Shown: piece by piece, positions 1-9,015 of the stretch
Numbering within the stretch: position 1 is the first letter of the stretch
How the letters are laid out: each line of letters starts with the position of its first letter
Assembly (NCBI GenBank): GCA_964574815.1
Contig: CAZNPL010000039.1
Span: 1-64,000, forward strand
DNA from: CAZNPL01 sp964574815
GTDB taxonomy: Bacteria; Planctomycetota; Phycisphaerae; UBA1845
Reading direction: 5' to 3'
DNA length: 64,000 nucleotides
The notes under the pieces: model-generated
Seen by the model: only the letters and a program-made list of their open reading frames with translations
Databases searched by the model: none
What the model was told of the DNA's origin: nothing
Program-made: the position numbers and the translations under genes

Positions 1-46
1 ACAACAGCCGACGACGGAGCATCAATCCAGATACTTCATAGCGCTG

Positions 47-259
47 TCATACTAGATCGAGCACCGCAGGCACTACATCGCGCCATGCCGCCTCGTACTT
101 CGGACAATCAGCAAGTTCATGCTTGCCCGGCGGTGCAGCAGACAATCTGTAAAGGACACACCGTCCGTCGTCCAGGAGTCTCTGGGCGCCGGAATGCCAC
201 TCCTCGCACCGCGGATAACATGTTTCGTCGATGCCGATCGACTTCGAATGCAATTGCAT
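47..259 (-). CDS. Small Cys-containing hypothetical protein
   Basis: A 70-residue frame with four cysteines: a CYPRCEEW motif near residue 14, one in the DDGRC stretch and one in ELADCPKY. The spacing would suit a small metal-binding fold, but I do not recognise a family. It is the last and smallest frame of the minus-strand run that begins with the kinase gene, 126 bases beyond the HEAT-repeat gene. Its composition (Cys, Trp, Tyr, charged residues) looks more like a real protein than the arginine-rich frames on the other strand. No convincing ribosome-binding site was identified, so it remains tentative. Confidence 0.35.
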   Translation of the reverse strand: MQLHSKSIGIDETCYPRCEEWHSGAQRLLDDGRCVLYRLSAAPPGKHELADCPKYEAAWRDVVPAVLDLV

Positions 260-385
260 TAGAACCGCCCACTTTATGGGTCGTGTTGTCGGAACGCACT
301 TCGAATGTCACCGGCGCGTTTGTCGCAGACAAGGGTTGGGGGTGATCGGCACTCACCTTCGATGTACTCTCACCCCGCTGTCACC

Positions 386-781
386 CTAAGGGTTCTTCTG
401 AAGCTGCTTAAGTGCCCGCCGGGATTGATTTGCCACCCATTCGGTTTCGGAATTCGCCAGCTCTTTGAGACGGCCGACGGGCTCCACTGCCCGCAACTTT
501 CCGAGCGAGCCCGCGGCATCGCCCACAATCAAGCCCTGTTCATCGCTCAGGATCCGCAAGAGCGCCGGTATACAGTCGTCGTCGCCAATGTTTCCCAGCG
601 CCCGAACGATGTGGCGGCGGACGTCATCATCATTTTCCTCCTCGAGCATCCTCAGGAGCGTATCCTTATGCTGGGAGATCCTATCCCGCGATACCGCTAT
701 GACGGCCCATCGCCGCTCCTCCGGGTCGGTTGAACTCAAGCGTTCTTCATCGAATGGGTCGTGATTCTCCGTGCGGGTCAT
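386..781 (-). CDS. HEAT-repeat protein
   Basis: A 131-residue soluble protein of about three HEAT-like alpha-helical hairpins. Successive units are built around 'DDDVRRHIVRALGNIGDDD', 'CIPALLRILSDEQ' and 'VGDAAGSLGKLRAVEPVGRL', with the typical A-L-G-x-[IL]-G/D pattern. There is no signal peptide or membrane segment. HEAT repeats are protein-binding scaffolds, so the partner cannot be read from the sequence. It lies downstream of the Rhs-like and membrane genes on the same strand and could belong to that transcript. The family call rests on repeat pattern only. Confidence 0.75.
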   Translation of the reverse strand: MTRTENHDPFDEERLSSTDPEERRWAVIAVSRDRISQHKDTLLRMLEEENDDDVRRHIVRALGNIGDDDCIPALLRILSDEQGLIVGDAAGSLGKLRAVEPVGRLKELANSETEWVANQSRRALKQLQKNP

Positions 782-907
782 GCGTAACGCTCCGCAGGTA
801 CTCGCCGTGCGCTAACAGGCATTGAGCGCAAGAGGTCACTACTCGTGTTCCGAGCCGCGCGGCCCAAAGCCGGATTCAGAATACCCGCGTCCTCGACCGA
901 GCAAGCC

Positions 908-1666
908 TCAACTTTCCCGATTCTGGGCGCGACTCTTGGGATCGCTCGGGGTAACACGCATATTCGAATCGCGCATCCCAGGATCCCCGCAATTGAGGCG
1001 CGAAGTCCCACCGACCTCCTCCTCTCCGCGATTCGCCTGTTTTGAGACCACACCGCCCAATGGCATCAGGCACGCCCCTAGCATAATAAGAGCAAGTCCG
1101 CCAACACAGAGATGTTCCAAGCGCAGGCCGCTTTGGCTTACCAAGTTGCCAAGGGCCGCGGCCTGTGAGGCAATGACCGTCAGGAGTAAGAGCGCGCCGC
1201 CGAGAATAACCGGCGCAACGACGAGCAGGCGCCAACCAAGGCGCAGATCCCGCGTCGAAAGCTCGCGCAGCCAGGTCCCGGACGGCGGTGGCGTTGAGTC
1301 GTCTTCGGTATGCATCGCAGCGTCGGTATCGCGCTCGTTTCTGGCGACGTGCCCCGGCCTGTCATCCCGCTCGCCGTCCAGGCGGAGCAGAATTTCATGC
1401 GCCAGCCGCGACATCCAGTAGGCCAGGCTAACGGCCCACCCGGTGGCCATCGCTGCCACGCCGAGCAAGGAAATCGCCAGGAACTCAGAAGTCACGGGGC
1501 GCGCCAGGAATACGAATGGATAAACACAAGACAGGGCGCCGGCCACAAGCATCACGGGGCCCACGTACCGGTACAACAACCGCCTCCGCGACCGATGCGG
1601 GCGTGCCATTCGCGCGAGGTAATCGCTTGAACGTATTCGGCGAAACGCCATCACCATAAGTCCCAC
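908..1666 (-). CDS. Four-helix integral membrane protein, unknown function
   Basis: A 252-residue protein with four hydrophobic segments, at about residues 32-54, 62-85, 145-168 and 183-204. A basic N-terminus (RRIR, RPHRSRRR) precedes the first segment. A polar loop rich in Asp, Glu and Thr lies between helices 2 and 3, and a polar tail follows helix 4. The start overlaps the end of the preceding glycine-rich frame by 16 bases, and Met1, Met4 or Met6 could be the initiator. I recognise no family. Its place behind an Rhs-like tip and another membrane protein makes an immunity-type role possible, but that is inference from position alone. Confidence 0.55.
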   Translation of the reverse strand: MGLMVMAFRRIRSSDYLARMARPHRSRRRLLYRYVGPVMLVAGALSCVYPFVFLARPVTSEFLAISLLGVAAMATGWAVSLAYWMSRLAHEILLRLDGERDDRPGHVARNERDTDAAMHTEDDSTPPPSGTWLRELSTRDLRLGWRLLVVAPVILGGALLLLTVIASQAAALGNLVSQSGLRLEHLCVGGLALIMLGACLMPLGGVVSKQANRGEEEVGGTSRLNCGDPGMRDSNMRVTPSDPKSRAQNRES

Positions 1667-1860
1667 AGCCGACCTTGCATTACACCCCGAATCTCCGCAT
1701 TCGCTACAAATGTACCGCTAACTGGGAACTCGCCGGCTTCTCCAGCGGCCCCGCCACCGAGCCCAAACACGCCTCCCACTACCGCACCGCCAATGATCTG
1801 ACCGGTACTTCCGCCATTGACCGCTGGCCCAACTCCGCCGGATATAGCACCTCCCGCCAC
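1651..1860 (-). CDS. Glycine-zipper fragment, possible orphan Rhs tip
   Basis: A 69-residue frame with a GTG start. The first half is an alternating Gly/Ala/Val run (GGAVVGGVFGLGGGAAGEAG) and it ends GRLWDLW. The composition closely resembles the glycine-zipper part of the Rhs-like protein at 2509-4200. The frame is open well upstream of the GTG, through the end of the PH-like gene, so the true start may differ or there may be none. It overlaps the next membrane gene by 16 bases. I read it as a displaced fragment of a second Rhs-type C-terminus, or a tiny membrane-inserting protein. Confidence 0.35.
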   Translation of the reverse strand: MAGGAISGGVGPAVNGGSTGQIIGGAVVGGVFGLGGGAAGEAGEFPVSGTFVANAEIRGVMQGRLWDLW

Positions 1861-1916
1861 CCCTCCGGCTATGACGCTGCCGGTAACGGCGCCGGAGCTC
1901 CAGGTACTCCAGCGTC

Positions 1917-2417
1917 TTACCGTTGAGTTCTCCCCGTGCCACGGATGATTCTGACACGGTGCGCCGCGCCATGTTCGGCCATGTGCCGCTCAATCTCGCT
2001 TTGCAGTGCCTTCCCCGCGATCCGGCGGACCTTGATGCGTTCGTTCTCCGTCGAGATTTCTAGATCGCCGTTCATCACGCGAATTCTGACTTCAGCAATA
2101 TCATCCCATTCTATTGTCTGCGTGCCGCGCAATGTTCTGACTCGGAGCTCAGTCGACGCTGTCATTATTCTCGTTCGCCGTGCGATGACCGCCATGAAAA
2201 CGGTGGCGCCACACGTAGCGCCCAGGAAGATCCACAGCGGGGTGGCCGATGCAGAGAACTGGTCCGCCATCGAGAACAATCGCCAACGGACGATTCCCAA
2301 GCTATAGAGCGCTACATACACCCAAAAGACGGTTGCGCCGATGCCGATATAGACGCCAATATAGCTCGGGTGGAATACGCGGGGCTTGCACCGCGGGCGG
2401 TCCGAGTTATTTACCAT
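1917..2417 (-). CDS. Two-helix membrane protein with PH-like domain
   Basis: About 166 residues from the ATG at 2417; a GTG seven codons upstream is an alternative. Two transmembrane helices (around YIGVYIGIGATVFWVYVALY and PLWIFLGATCGATVFMAVIA) are followed by a soluble beta-rich domain. That domain has the pattern of bacterial PH/YdbT-like domains: TELRVRTLRG, then WDDIAEVRIRVM, then 'LEISTENERIKVRRIAGKA' and a final helix. It starts 92 bases after the Rhs-like gene on the same strand, the position usually taken by an immunity gene. Whether it neutralises anything is inference; the domain call is from pattern, not a search. Confidence 0.6.
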   Translation of the reverse strand: MVNNSDRPRCKPRVFHPSYIGVYIGIGATVFWVYVALYSLGIVRWRLFSMADQFSASATPLWIFLGATCGATVFMAVIARRTRIMTASTELRVRTLRGTQTIEWDDIAEVRIRVMNGDLEISTENERIKVRRIAGKALQSEIERHMAEHGAAHRVRIIRGTGRTQR

Positions 2418-2508
2418 ACGGTTTGAGAAAGCGCACACGATATTTCGTCCGGATCAGGCGGTATTGCGAACTCCACCTCTTGCAACGCAGGCGACCGTTA
2501 ACGCGGCA

Positions 2509-4200
2509 CTAGAACCCGGGGTACGGAATCCTCCGCCTCAGGTTCTTGGCACCCTCTAATATGATCTCCGGCACATCAATCATGTAGGTGATGGCACCCT
2601 GTGAAAAGAGACCGCACTGCATACCGACCCACCCATCGATGAGCCCCCCAGCCGCTTTTCCAGGGACCAGCCCGTGATCCACAAGCGGGCCTAATGCGCG
2701 TCCGCCAATGCCGCCGGTTATTCCTCCCGCGACCCCGCCGACGATACCATCAAGAGCGATGTCGCCAGCAGAGTCGCCTTTGAACCATCCCCCCAATGCA
2801 CCTGTTACGGCTCCGCCGACGGCACCTCCTATCGCGGCTCCCTTCCCGTAACCTAATCCTCCGGTACCACCGGTAATGGCGCCTGTTATCGCACCGCCTA
2901 TTGCGCCGCCAATAGCGCCTGCGACGCCGCCTTCCACACCACCTGTAATCGCGCCCAGTACGCCGCCTACAATACCACCGATAACGCCGCCGAGGAGGGC
3001 TCCGGACCCAATCGGCCTCACCTGGGGTAGGTACCGGCCTGCAACAGTAGCGCGGGAGCCCTGCAGAAACCGACCTGCTTGCGGGTCATACCATCCATGG
3101 CCTGCTCGAACATAAGGGAATTCAAAGTCCGCGATCAGATCCCCGAAGGTCTCGGCCCCAAACGCCCCGCCCCAGCGGAAGCGCGTGTCTACCGACTCGA
3201 CGTCGTTCACGATCTCGCCGAACGCCGTGTAGATCATGCGTTCGCTGACGGGCGGTGCGGGGCTGTCGCTCAAGGCCCGGGTCGAGCCCGTCTGATCGCT
3301 GTGAAAGTAGTCGAACACATACTCGGCGAGGACACCGTCCCAGCGAGCGCGCACCAGGCCGAGGTCGTAAAGATCAAGCAGCTCCGGATCGTACTCCGTC
3401 CCGGTCCATTCGTACGCCGCGTCGAGCAGCGGATCGCCGTCTTCCGCGTAGAACGTCCACTGGAACGTGTCCAAATCGGGCTCGAGGGTGAGCGGGTGGC
3501 GCTCGCGCATCATGTACCGACTCGACCCCGAGCCTCGGAATTCACGGATGGCCAGCGTCGCCGGAGGCGGGATGTCGGCCACCTGGCCGTTCACCTCCTC
3601 CCACTGGCGCAGAGAGATTACCTGTACTTCTCCGGCCTTGTTGTAGAAGAACTCCGTGGCCTGGACCGTGAAGTTGACGGGCGTGACGGCCGGGAAGTCG
3701 GGGATCTTGCGCGAGACGCGCGTGACGTTGCCGGTCGCTTCGCCGTCCAGAGCATAGTCGTAGACGACGCGCTCGTGGAGGAGCCGGTCTTGCGGGTCAG
3801 CGGCCGTGGTGCGCACCTCGTACATCATCAGCCGGTTGTTCGCGTGCCCGTAAGTGACCGGCGCATGGATATCGTACTCGTACGTGGTCGTCATGCCGTT
3901 GAGCTGGTCTACCTTCGTGAGGCGATTGTCGCCCTGGTCGTAGGTGTAGACAAGGTCGTAATCCACGATTTCGCCGCCCAGGCCGTCGGAGCGCCAGCGT
4001 TTCTCGCTGGTGAGGCGCCCGCGGCGGTCGTAGCCATAGTCGATCGTGGTGGCCACCCCGTCCTCGGTTTCGACGATCCGCGTGATCAAACCGCGCGGAT
4101 CGTAGGTGTATTCCATCTTGAGGAAGGGCGTCTGGCCGGAGATACGGTGTTCGGCGGACTTCCAGGCGACCCGGCGCACGTTGCCGGCGTGTTGCGCGCA
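2509..4200 (-). pseudogene. 5'-truncated Rhs/YD-repeat protein with glycine-zipper tip
   Basis: The open frame starts right after an in-frame TAG (4201-4203) and begins mid-repeat, with no good initiator; a GTG at 4179 would give 556 residues. Numbered from that GTG, residues 20-350 carry YD-type repeats (YTYDPRGLITRI, IDYGYDRRGRL, YTYDQGDNRLTKV). At 355-375 is the Rhs core box, GHGWYDPQAGRFLQG, a variant of the usual YDPxxGRF. About 170 residues of tip follow: a long Gly/Ala/Ile glycine-zipper region, then a short polar end with a possible amphipathic helix and a basic tail. A full Rhs protein is well over 1000 residues, so the N-terminal shell is missing. It lies directly downstream of the kinase gene. 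Confidence 0.65.
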
Positions 4201-4255
4201 CTATCGACTATATGCCCTCTGCCCCCAAGACATTTGTCCAAGTGCCCAGCTTGGT

Positions 4256-5449
4256 CTACAGGAACTTCTGAACCAGAACGATCAGCAGCAGCAGCCCCAG
4301 GATCCACGGAATGGCGTGGATGGCTGCGATGATGATCGGTGCGGCCGAAGGGGCTGAACTGACCTCGTGCGACGACGCCAGCGACTGCTCCAGTTCGGCA
4401 AACAACGATTCGCCCAGAAGCTCGCGACATCCCTCGAGCGCTTCCAGCATCTCGCCCGCGTTTCGGTAACGGTCCTTCGCGTCCGTAGCGCACGCCTTCC
4501 CGAGGACCTGATTCAGCTTGTCGCAATTCCACTGGTCGCCGGCGTCAAAATGCTCGGGCCTTACCCGGGGGAATTCTCCCGACTCCGAACCCGACAGGAG
4601 GTCAAAGAGAATACGACCGAGCGCGTAGACGTCGCCGGTCAGGTCCATCTTCCCGTCGGGCGGCATGAACTCCGGCGTGCCCACGCGGCTGGGACTCTCG
4701 GTGTTGGTGGTGATCATCCCGATGTCGGCCAGCTTCGGCACCCGCCCGACGAAAACGATGTTCGCCGGCTTGATGTCGCGATGGGCGATGCCCGCGGCGT
4801 GCAGCCGCGACAGGCCGCGCAGCAGCCGGATGACCACCTCGATCGCCGTGCTGCCCCGAATCCGGCCCCGCTCCATCACCCGCTGCAGTGTCAGCGGACG
4901 GTAGTGGCTTGGGAACGTCCCTCGAACGGGCTTGCGCGTGATCTCGTCATCCGCAAGTTCCATCGTATAGTAAAGCAGGCTGGCCTGCATGCCCACATGA
5001 AAGATGCGGATCAGGTTCGGATGATCCTCCACGTGCCGGCAATACGCCTCCAGCGCGGTGGACTCGCGACATTGCACGTTCGCCTCTTGAAGACGCCCGA
5101 GGTCGATCGCCTTGAGCGCCCGGTGCACCCCGACCCGGTCCCGGACCGCCCAGACCGTTCCGTAAGCCCCCTCGCCGCACAAACGCACGCGCTCGTAGTC
5201 CGGGATGGCCCAGAACGGAACCTTCGAGGGCTCGACCGCGGCGCCGCCAGGTGTCGCAGTCAGCGCGGTGTCACTGCCCAATGCCGCTCGAATGACGCGC
5301 CCGTCGAGATTCTCGCGGCGAAAACGCTCCAGCGCTTCTCCGCACGCGGTGCACTCCGCGACATGAGGCCAAAGTAAATCCGCCTCCTCGTCGGCCAGCT
5401 CACCCGCTTCCAGGCGCCGCAGAATGTCAACGTCGGGACATTCACTCAT
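4256..5449 (-). CDS. Tail-anchored Ser/Thr protein kinase with N-terminal zinc finger
   Basis: The ATG at 5449 is chosen because planctomycete kinases of this type begin MSxCP; a GTG at 5503 would add 18 residues. Numbering from that GTG: residues 22-60 form an anti-sigma-like zinc finger (HVAECTACGEAL). The kinase domain has a Gly loop GEGAYGTVW (110-118), Lys131, HRDIKPAN (241-248) and DIG in place of DFG (260-262). About residues 389-412 form a C-terminal transmembrane helix, so the kinase probably faces the cytoplasm as a tail-anchored protein. It phosphorylates unknown proteins. The Rhs-like fragment follows 55 bases downstream. The Asp of the DFG triad is kept, so activity is plausible. 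Confidence 0.85.
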   Translation of the reverse strand: MSECPDVDILRRLEAGELADEEADLLWPHVAECTACGEALERFRRENLDGRVIRAALGSDTALTATPGGAAVEPSKVPFWAIPDYERVRLCGEGAYGTVWAVRDRVGVHRALKAIDLGRLQEANVQCRESTALEAYCRHVEDHPNLIRIFHVGMQASLLYYTMELADDEITRKPVRGTFPSHYRPLTLQRVMERGRIRGSTAIEVVIRLLRGLSRLHAAGIAHRDIKPANIVFVGRVPKLADIGMITTNTESPSRVGTPEFMPPDGKMDLTGDVYALGRILFDLLSGSESGEFPRVRPEHFDAGDQWNCDKLNQVLGKACATDAKDRYRNAGEMLEALEGCRELLGESLFAELEQSLASSHEVSSAPSAAPIIIAAIHAIPWILGLLLLIVLVQKFL

Positions 5450-5685
5450 CAAAGACCACACTCGCGCCGCAACGATGCGATGCAGCGCCTCAGATCGGTT
5501 CACAGCACGCCGGCGCGACGCTGTTCGACCCTGGCCACGTCAGTTTCCTGTATGGAATTGTAACATTTCCGCGGGCGTGAGAGGAGAACTCGTCGTACAT
5601 CGCCGTGAGCCGGCGACAAACGCCGGACCACCGGTGTCGATTGCCGCGCTCTTTGCTTTGATACAGAACACTGCCTACGATTGGA

Positions 5686-6894
5686 GTGGTAACGCAAGCA
5701 GTGGCCGGGCCGGAGCTCGCGTTGGAGGCGGCTGCGATGCAGACGGCGGTAGTCGCAAACACCGGCACGGCGCTGATGTGGACCAGCGGGCTGCACCTGC
5801 TTTTCGGGAACGCCCTCTTGGGCTACCTCGAAGGGGTGCTGCTGGCCCGCATCACGAATTGTGACCGCCGCCGGGCGATCGTTCTGATGGTCGTGGCCAA
5901 CTACGCATCAGCGTGGCTGGGCGCGGCCGCCCTGGGAGCATTCCGCGAACTGCTCGACGCGACCCTGACGCCCGTGACGCTGCCGGCCGCACCGCGCGTG
6001 TTGCTCGCGGCGGCGGTCGGGGCTTACCTGTTCACGGTCGTCGTCGAGGCGCCGTTCTGCTTGCTCGCCGTTCGCAAAGGACCCGGCAGGCTTGTCAAAG
6101 ACCTGCGGGGATGCGTACTGGTTCAGACGGCCTCATATGTGCTCATACTTGCTCCACTCTACTTCCTTGCCTCCGAGACAAGCCTGTATACACAGGGCGA
6201 CCTGCGCGATGACTTGTCCTTCGTACAGCCCCCGATCGCGACGGTGTACTTCATCAATCCACGAGACGGAGACGTCTGGCAAATCGATACCGACGGTCGC
6301 CACAAGGCCTGGGCCCATGACGCCGATGTTTATAACCATTTCGCGCGGTTGTTCGTGACATCGGGCGACGAGCCGAACGTCTGGAACCTGCACGTCGTCG
6401 GCCGTGGTTACGGCGAGTGGTTCCGCCTCGAAGAATACGTGGCGCACGACGGCGGCACTGGCTCCGAAGGCAGACACCGCCGCCACGTCAGACTGGAGAA
6501 GCCGGAGGCGGGACTCCTCGTCCGGAATTTCGCCCGCGGGCAAACCGAAACCGAGATTCAGCAGCACAACCGCCAGGGATGGGGACCCATGTCGGTCGAC
6601 AACACCTGGTCGAACACCGGCCCGGCGTTTGATTTGCGACACGGTACTTCCACTCTGAATGTCGAGACGGATCTATGGTTTTTCCTGGATGTCAGTGACA
6701 AAGAGAAACGCCTCTACCGTCTCGGCCTCGAAACGCCCTTCCTTTCCTGGTGCTTCCGAAATGTGACCATCCTGCCGAACGAGCAGGCGGTTCTGCAGAT
6801 CGGAGATCAAATTGCAATTCTCGACCTTGGTACACGGGCCCTCGGTGTCCTGGCTGCCGGGCGCGGCCCGGTCGTCATGATCCCGGAACATTGA
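5686..6894 (+). CDS. Membrane protein with C-terminal extracytoplasmic domain, unknown
   Basis: 402 residues from a GTG start; an ATG at 5737 is a shorter alternative. The N-terminal part has four hydrophobic segments, at about residues 31-54, 65-87, 105-129 and 143-163. Roughly 230 residues of soluble domain follow, with short beta-strand signatures such as VYFINPRDGDVWQIDTDG, LYRLGLETPFLSW and IAILDLGTRALGVLAAG. These look like blades of a small beta-propeller-like fold. I recognise no named family. It is divergent from the kinase gene, with about 240 bases between the starts, and lies 148 bases before the exported MBL-fold gene. Confidence 0.65.
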   Translation: MVTQAVAGPELALEAAAMQTAVVANTGTALMWTSGLHLLFGNALLGYLEGVLLARITNCDRRRAIVLMVVANYASAWLGAAALGAFRELLDATLTPVTLPAAPRVLLAAAVGAYLFTVVVEAPFCLLAVRKGPGRLVKDLRGCVLVQTASYVLILAPLYFLASETSLYTQGDLRDDLSFVQPPIATVYFINPRDGDVWQIDTDGRHKAWAHDADVYNHFARLFVTSGDEPNVWNLHVVGRGYGEWFRLEEYVAHDGGTGSEGRHRRHVRLEKPEAGLLVRNFARGQTETEIQQHNRQGWGPMSVDNTWSNTGPAFDLRHGTSTLNVETDLWFFLDVSDKEKRLYRLGLETPFLSWCFRNVTILPNEQAVLQIGDQIAILDLGTRALGVLAAGRGPVVMIPEH

Positions 6895-7042
6895 AGCGAC
6901 GGAGCGTGCCCGTATCAGGGGGCGTGGCGACCGCAGGCTCGTCGTGGCGGTCTACCAGCTTGCTGCGCAGATCTGATCGGTTAGGATGGCGGGTGAATCG
7001 GGCAGATTTCGCGGAAACAGTCAAGTGGTTAAGGAGTCTCAT

Positions 7043-7957
7043 ATGACGTTTCCGAGGCGGTTTTGCGCAGTGGCTTTGGTTCTGGCGTGCGCTCCGACGG
7101 CACATGGTCAGGATCGTTTCGACAAGGTCGACATCAAGAAGACGCACGTGGCCGGCAGCGTCCACATGCTGCGCGGAGCGGGCGGCAACGTCGGCGTCTC
7201 GGTTGGCGAGGACGGTCTTCTGATCGTCGACGACGAATATGCCGAGATGGCCGGCAAGCTCAAAGCGGCCCTGAACGGGCTCGGGCGGGGCAAGCCGAAA
7301 TTCGTGCTGAACACGCACTGGCACTTCGACCACGTAGGCGGGAACACGACCTTCGGCCCGGAAGCCGTAATCATCGCGCATGAAAACGTACGCAGGCGGC
7401 TGTCCGAGCCGCAGACATTGTTCGGCCGCACCATCGAGCCCCTCCCGAAGAAGGGGCTGCCGGAAGTTACGTTCGACGAATCCCTTTCGCTCCACTTCAA
7501 TGGCGAAAGGATCCGGGCGGTCCACTTCCCCGCCGCTCACACCGACGGCGACGTCGTGATCTACTTCACCGATTCCAACGTGGTCCACATGGGCGACCTG
7601 ATGTTCAACGGGCAGTTCCCGTTCGTGGATCTGTCCCACGGTGGGGATGTGGAGGGCTTAACGCGAAGCGTCAAGACGATCTTGGATGGCTTGGCCCCCG
7701 CCGCGAAGATCATTCCGGGCCACGGGCCGCTGGCCGACAAAGGCGACCTAACCGCGTACCACGAGATGCTGGTGAAGACGACGGACATCGTGCGTAAGCG
7801 GATCGCGGCGGGCAAGTCGCGTGAAGATGTCATAGCGGAGGGCCTGCCGAAGGAGTGGGCCCGCTGGGCTGCCGGATTCATCACGACGGACCGATGGCTC
7901 GAGATTGTATACGGGAGTCTGACCGACACCGGAGACCCTCGAAACACGGGGTCCTGA
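7043..7957 (+). CDS. Exported metallo-beta-lactamase-fold hydrolase
   Basis: The start is set at ATG 7043, behind AAGGAG at 7031-7036; the frame is open further upstream but without a ribosome-binding site. A signal peptide (MTFPRRFCAVALVLACAP, cut after about residue 22) sends the 304-residue protein out of the cytoplasm. The MBL metal-binding motif HWHFDH is at residues 92-97, with later ligands in HTDGD, HMGDLMF and PGHGPL. This is the full set for a di-zinc site. The SHGGDVEGL and HGPLAD context resembles the 'MBL fold metallo-hydrolase' group near subclass B3/quinoprotein relative proteins, not a proven beta-lactamase. The substrate is unknown. Confidence 0.85.
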   Translation: MTFPRRFCAVALVLACAPTAHGQDRFDKVDIKKTHVAGSVHMLRGAGGNVGVSVGEDGLLIVDDEYAEMAGKLKAALNGLGRGKPKFVLNTHWHFDHVGGNTTFGPEAVIIAHENVRRRLSEPQTLFGRTIEPLPKKGLPEVTFDESLSLHFNGERIRAVHFPAAHTDGDVVIYFTDSNVVHMGDLMFNGQFPFVDLSHGGDVEGLTRSVKTILDGLAPAAKIIPGHGPLADKGDLTAYHEMLVKTTDIVRKRIAAGKSREDVIAEGLPKEWARWAAGFITTDRWLEIVYGSLTDTGDPRNTGS

Positions 7958-8021
7958 TCGTGCGGGCCCGGCAGCCCCACGGACGCAGGCGGATCGACTC
8001 GGCCCCCTGCGCCTGTCCCGT

Positions 8022-8495
8022 TTACAGCTCGTCAGGAATATTGAAACGCTTCTTGGCCTCGGGCTTGAGTTCCCACAGCACGTTCACGATGACCCAGCGG
8101 CCGCCGATTTTCGACATGTGCATGTAGTCGATCCAGTCGTGCATCTCTAGCTTGACGCTGGCGGCGTTTCCAAAAACGTCCAGCACCGTGACGTCGGTCC
8201 GGCGCGCTTCGGCTGATGTCTTTGTGCCGGAGCCGCTTCGAGTGGCCTGGACAAGGCTCAGCGCGCTCATGTGGTCGATCTTTCCCTTGCCAGAGCGCGG
8301 GTCGGGGAAAAGTGCGCGTTTTGCCAGATCGGGATGGAGGGCCCGCTCCATGCGATCGGCGTTGCCTTCGTACCACCCCTGCCCGTAATCAACGGCCGTC
8401 TGCTTGATGGCTTCCAATTCGGAATTCACGTCGTCAGGGCTGGCTATTACGAGTGCGGTGAGCGAGACTGCTGCGGTTATCACGGCCTTCTGCAT
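8022..8495 (-). CDS. Exported NTF2-like (lumazine-binding-like) protein
   Basis: 157 residues from the ATG at 8495, which sits 7 bases after a strong AGGAGG; a longer frame to 8660 has no such support. A signal peptide (MQKAVITAAVSLTALVIA) is followed by an NTF2-fold cone: 'ELEAIKQTAVDYGQGWYEGN', 'ERALHPDLAKRALFPDP', 'VTVLDVFGNAASVKLEMHDW' and a final strand GGRWVIVNVLWEL. This order matches the putative lumazine-binding/SnoaL-like group common in planctomycetes. No catalytic residues can be assigned. It is convergent with the MBL-fold gene, with 64 bases between them. Confidence 0.75.
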   Translation of the reverse strand: MQKAVITAAVSLTALVIASPDDVNSELEAIKQTAVDYGQGWYEGNADRMERALHPDLAKRALFPDPRSGKGKIDHMSALSLVQATRSGSGTKTSAEARRTDVTVLDVFGNAASVKLEMHDWIDYMHMSKIGGRWVIVNVLWELKPEAKKRFNIPDEL

Positions 8496-9015
8496 GGCAA
8501 ATCCTCCTATGAGCTGAACGCCGCCAGCCGATCTCAGATCAACTTCAGAGTGCTGATGGATGCGGTGGGGAAATAGTATTCGATGATCGTTGGCGGCATC
8601 CAGCACCTTGCGGGATGCGTGAGGACATTTTACACAGCTGTTCGGTCGGTCGGCGGACACGCTTATGCGCTGCGCGATCGCCGCGTCTCCGCCTGATCAT
8701 GCTGAACGCCCATCGTCCGGGTATGCGATCGTCTCAGGCCGCCAAGCGCCCACCCGAGGGGCTTCCATTGACGGTGCGGTGGACCGATAAGAGCAGGGCT
8801 TTTCGTGGGCACAGCAAGAACTTATGATGTTTCCTCCGGCGAACTGAACGATCGTCGCCTCAGCCGCCGGTTGGAGTTTCGGCGTCGGCGGATCGCGGAC
8901 GATAGGGTTTCTAGCGGGTTGAATGATCCACCGGGACACCTGGTCTTGGTTCAGCTTGTTCGGGCCGGCGAAGCTCCGTTGAGACTTGGCGTTCGATTCT
9001 GCAGGAGTAACGAGT
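8496..9015. other. Intergenic region between divergent genes
   Basis: 520 bases separate the NTF2-like gene (minus) from the UDP-sugar dehydrogenase gene (plus). Short frames here are arginine-rich and mutually overlapping, with no ribosome-binding site. I see no repeat, tRNA or convincing promoter hexamers. Both outward promoters presumably lie here. Confidence 0.5.

Noticed and set aside
3079..4332. 417-codon plus-strand frame over the Rhs-like gene
   Set aside because: Antisense shadow; the minus-strand frame has YD repeats and the Rhs core box.
4367..5377. 336-codon plus-strand frame over the kinase gene
   Set aside because: Antisense shadow of the kinase, with no recognisable content of its own.
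5686..6894. Permease for the nearby kinase or an ABC system
   Set aside because: It has only four helices and a soluble C-terminal domain, and no ATPase is near, so I left it as unknown.
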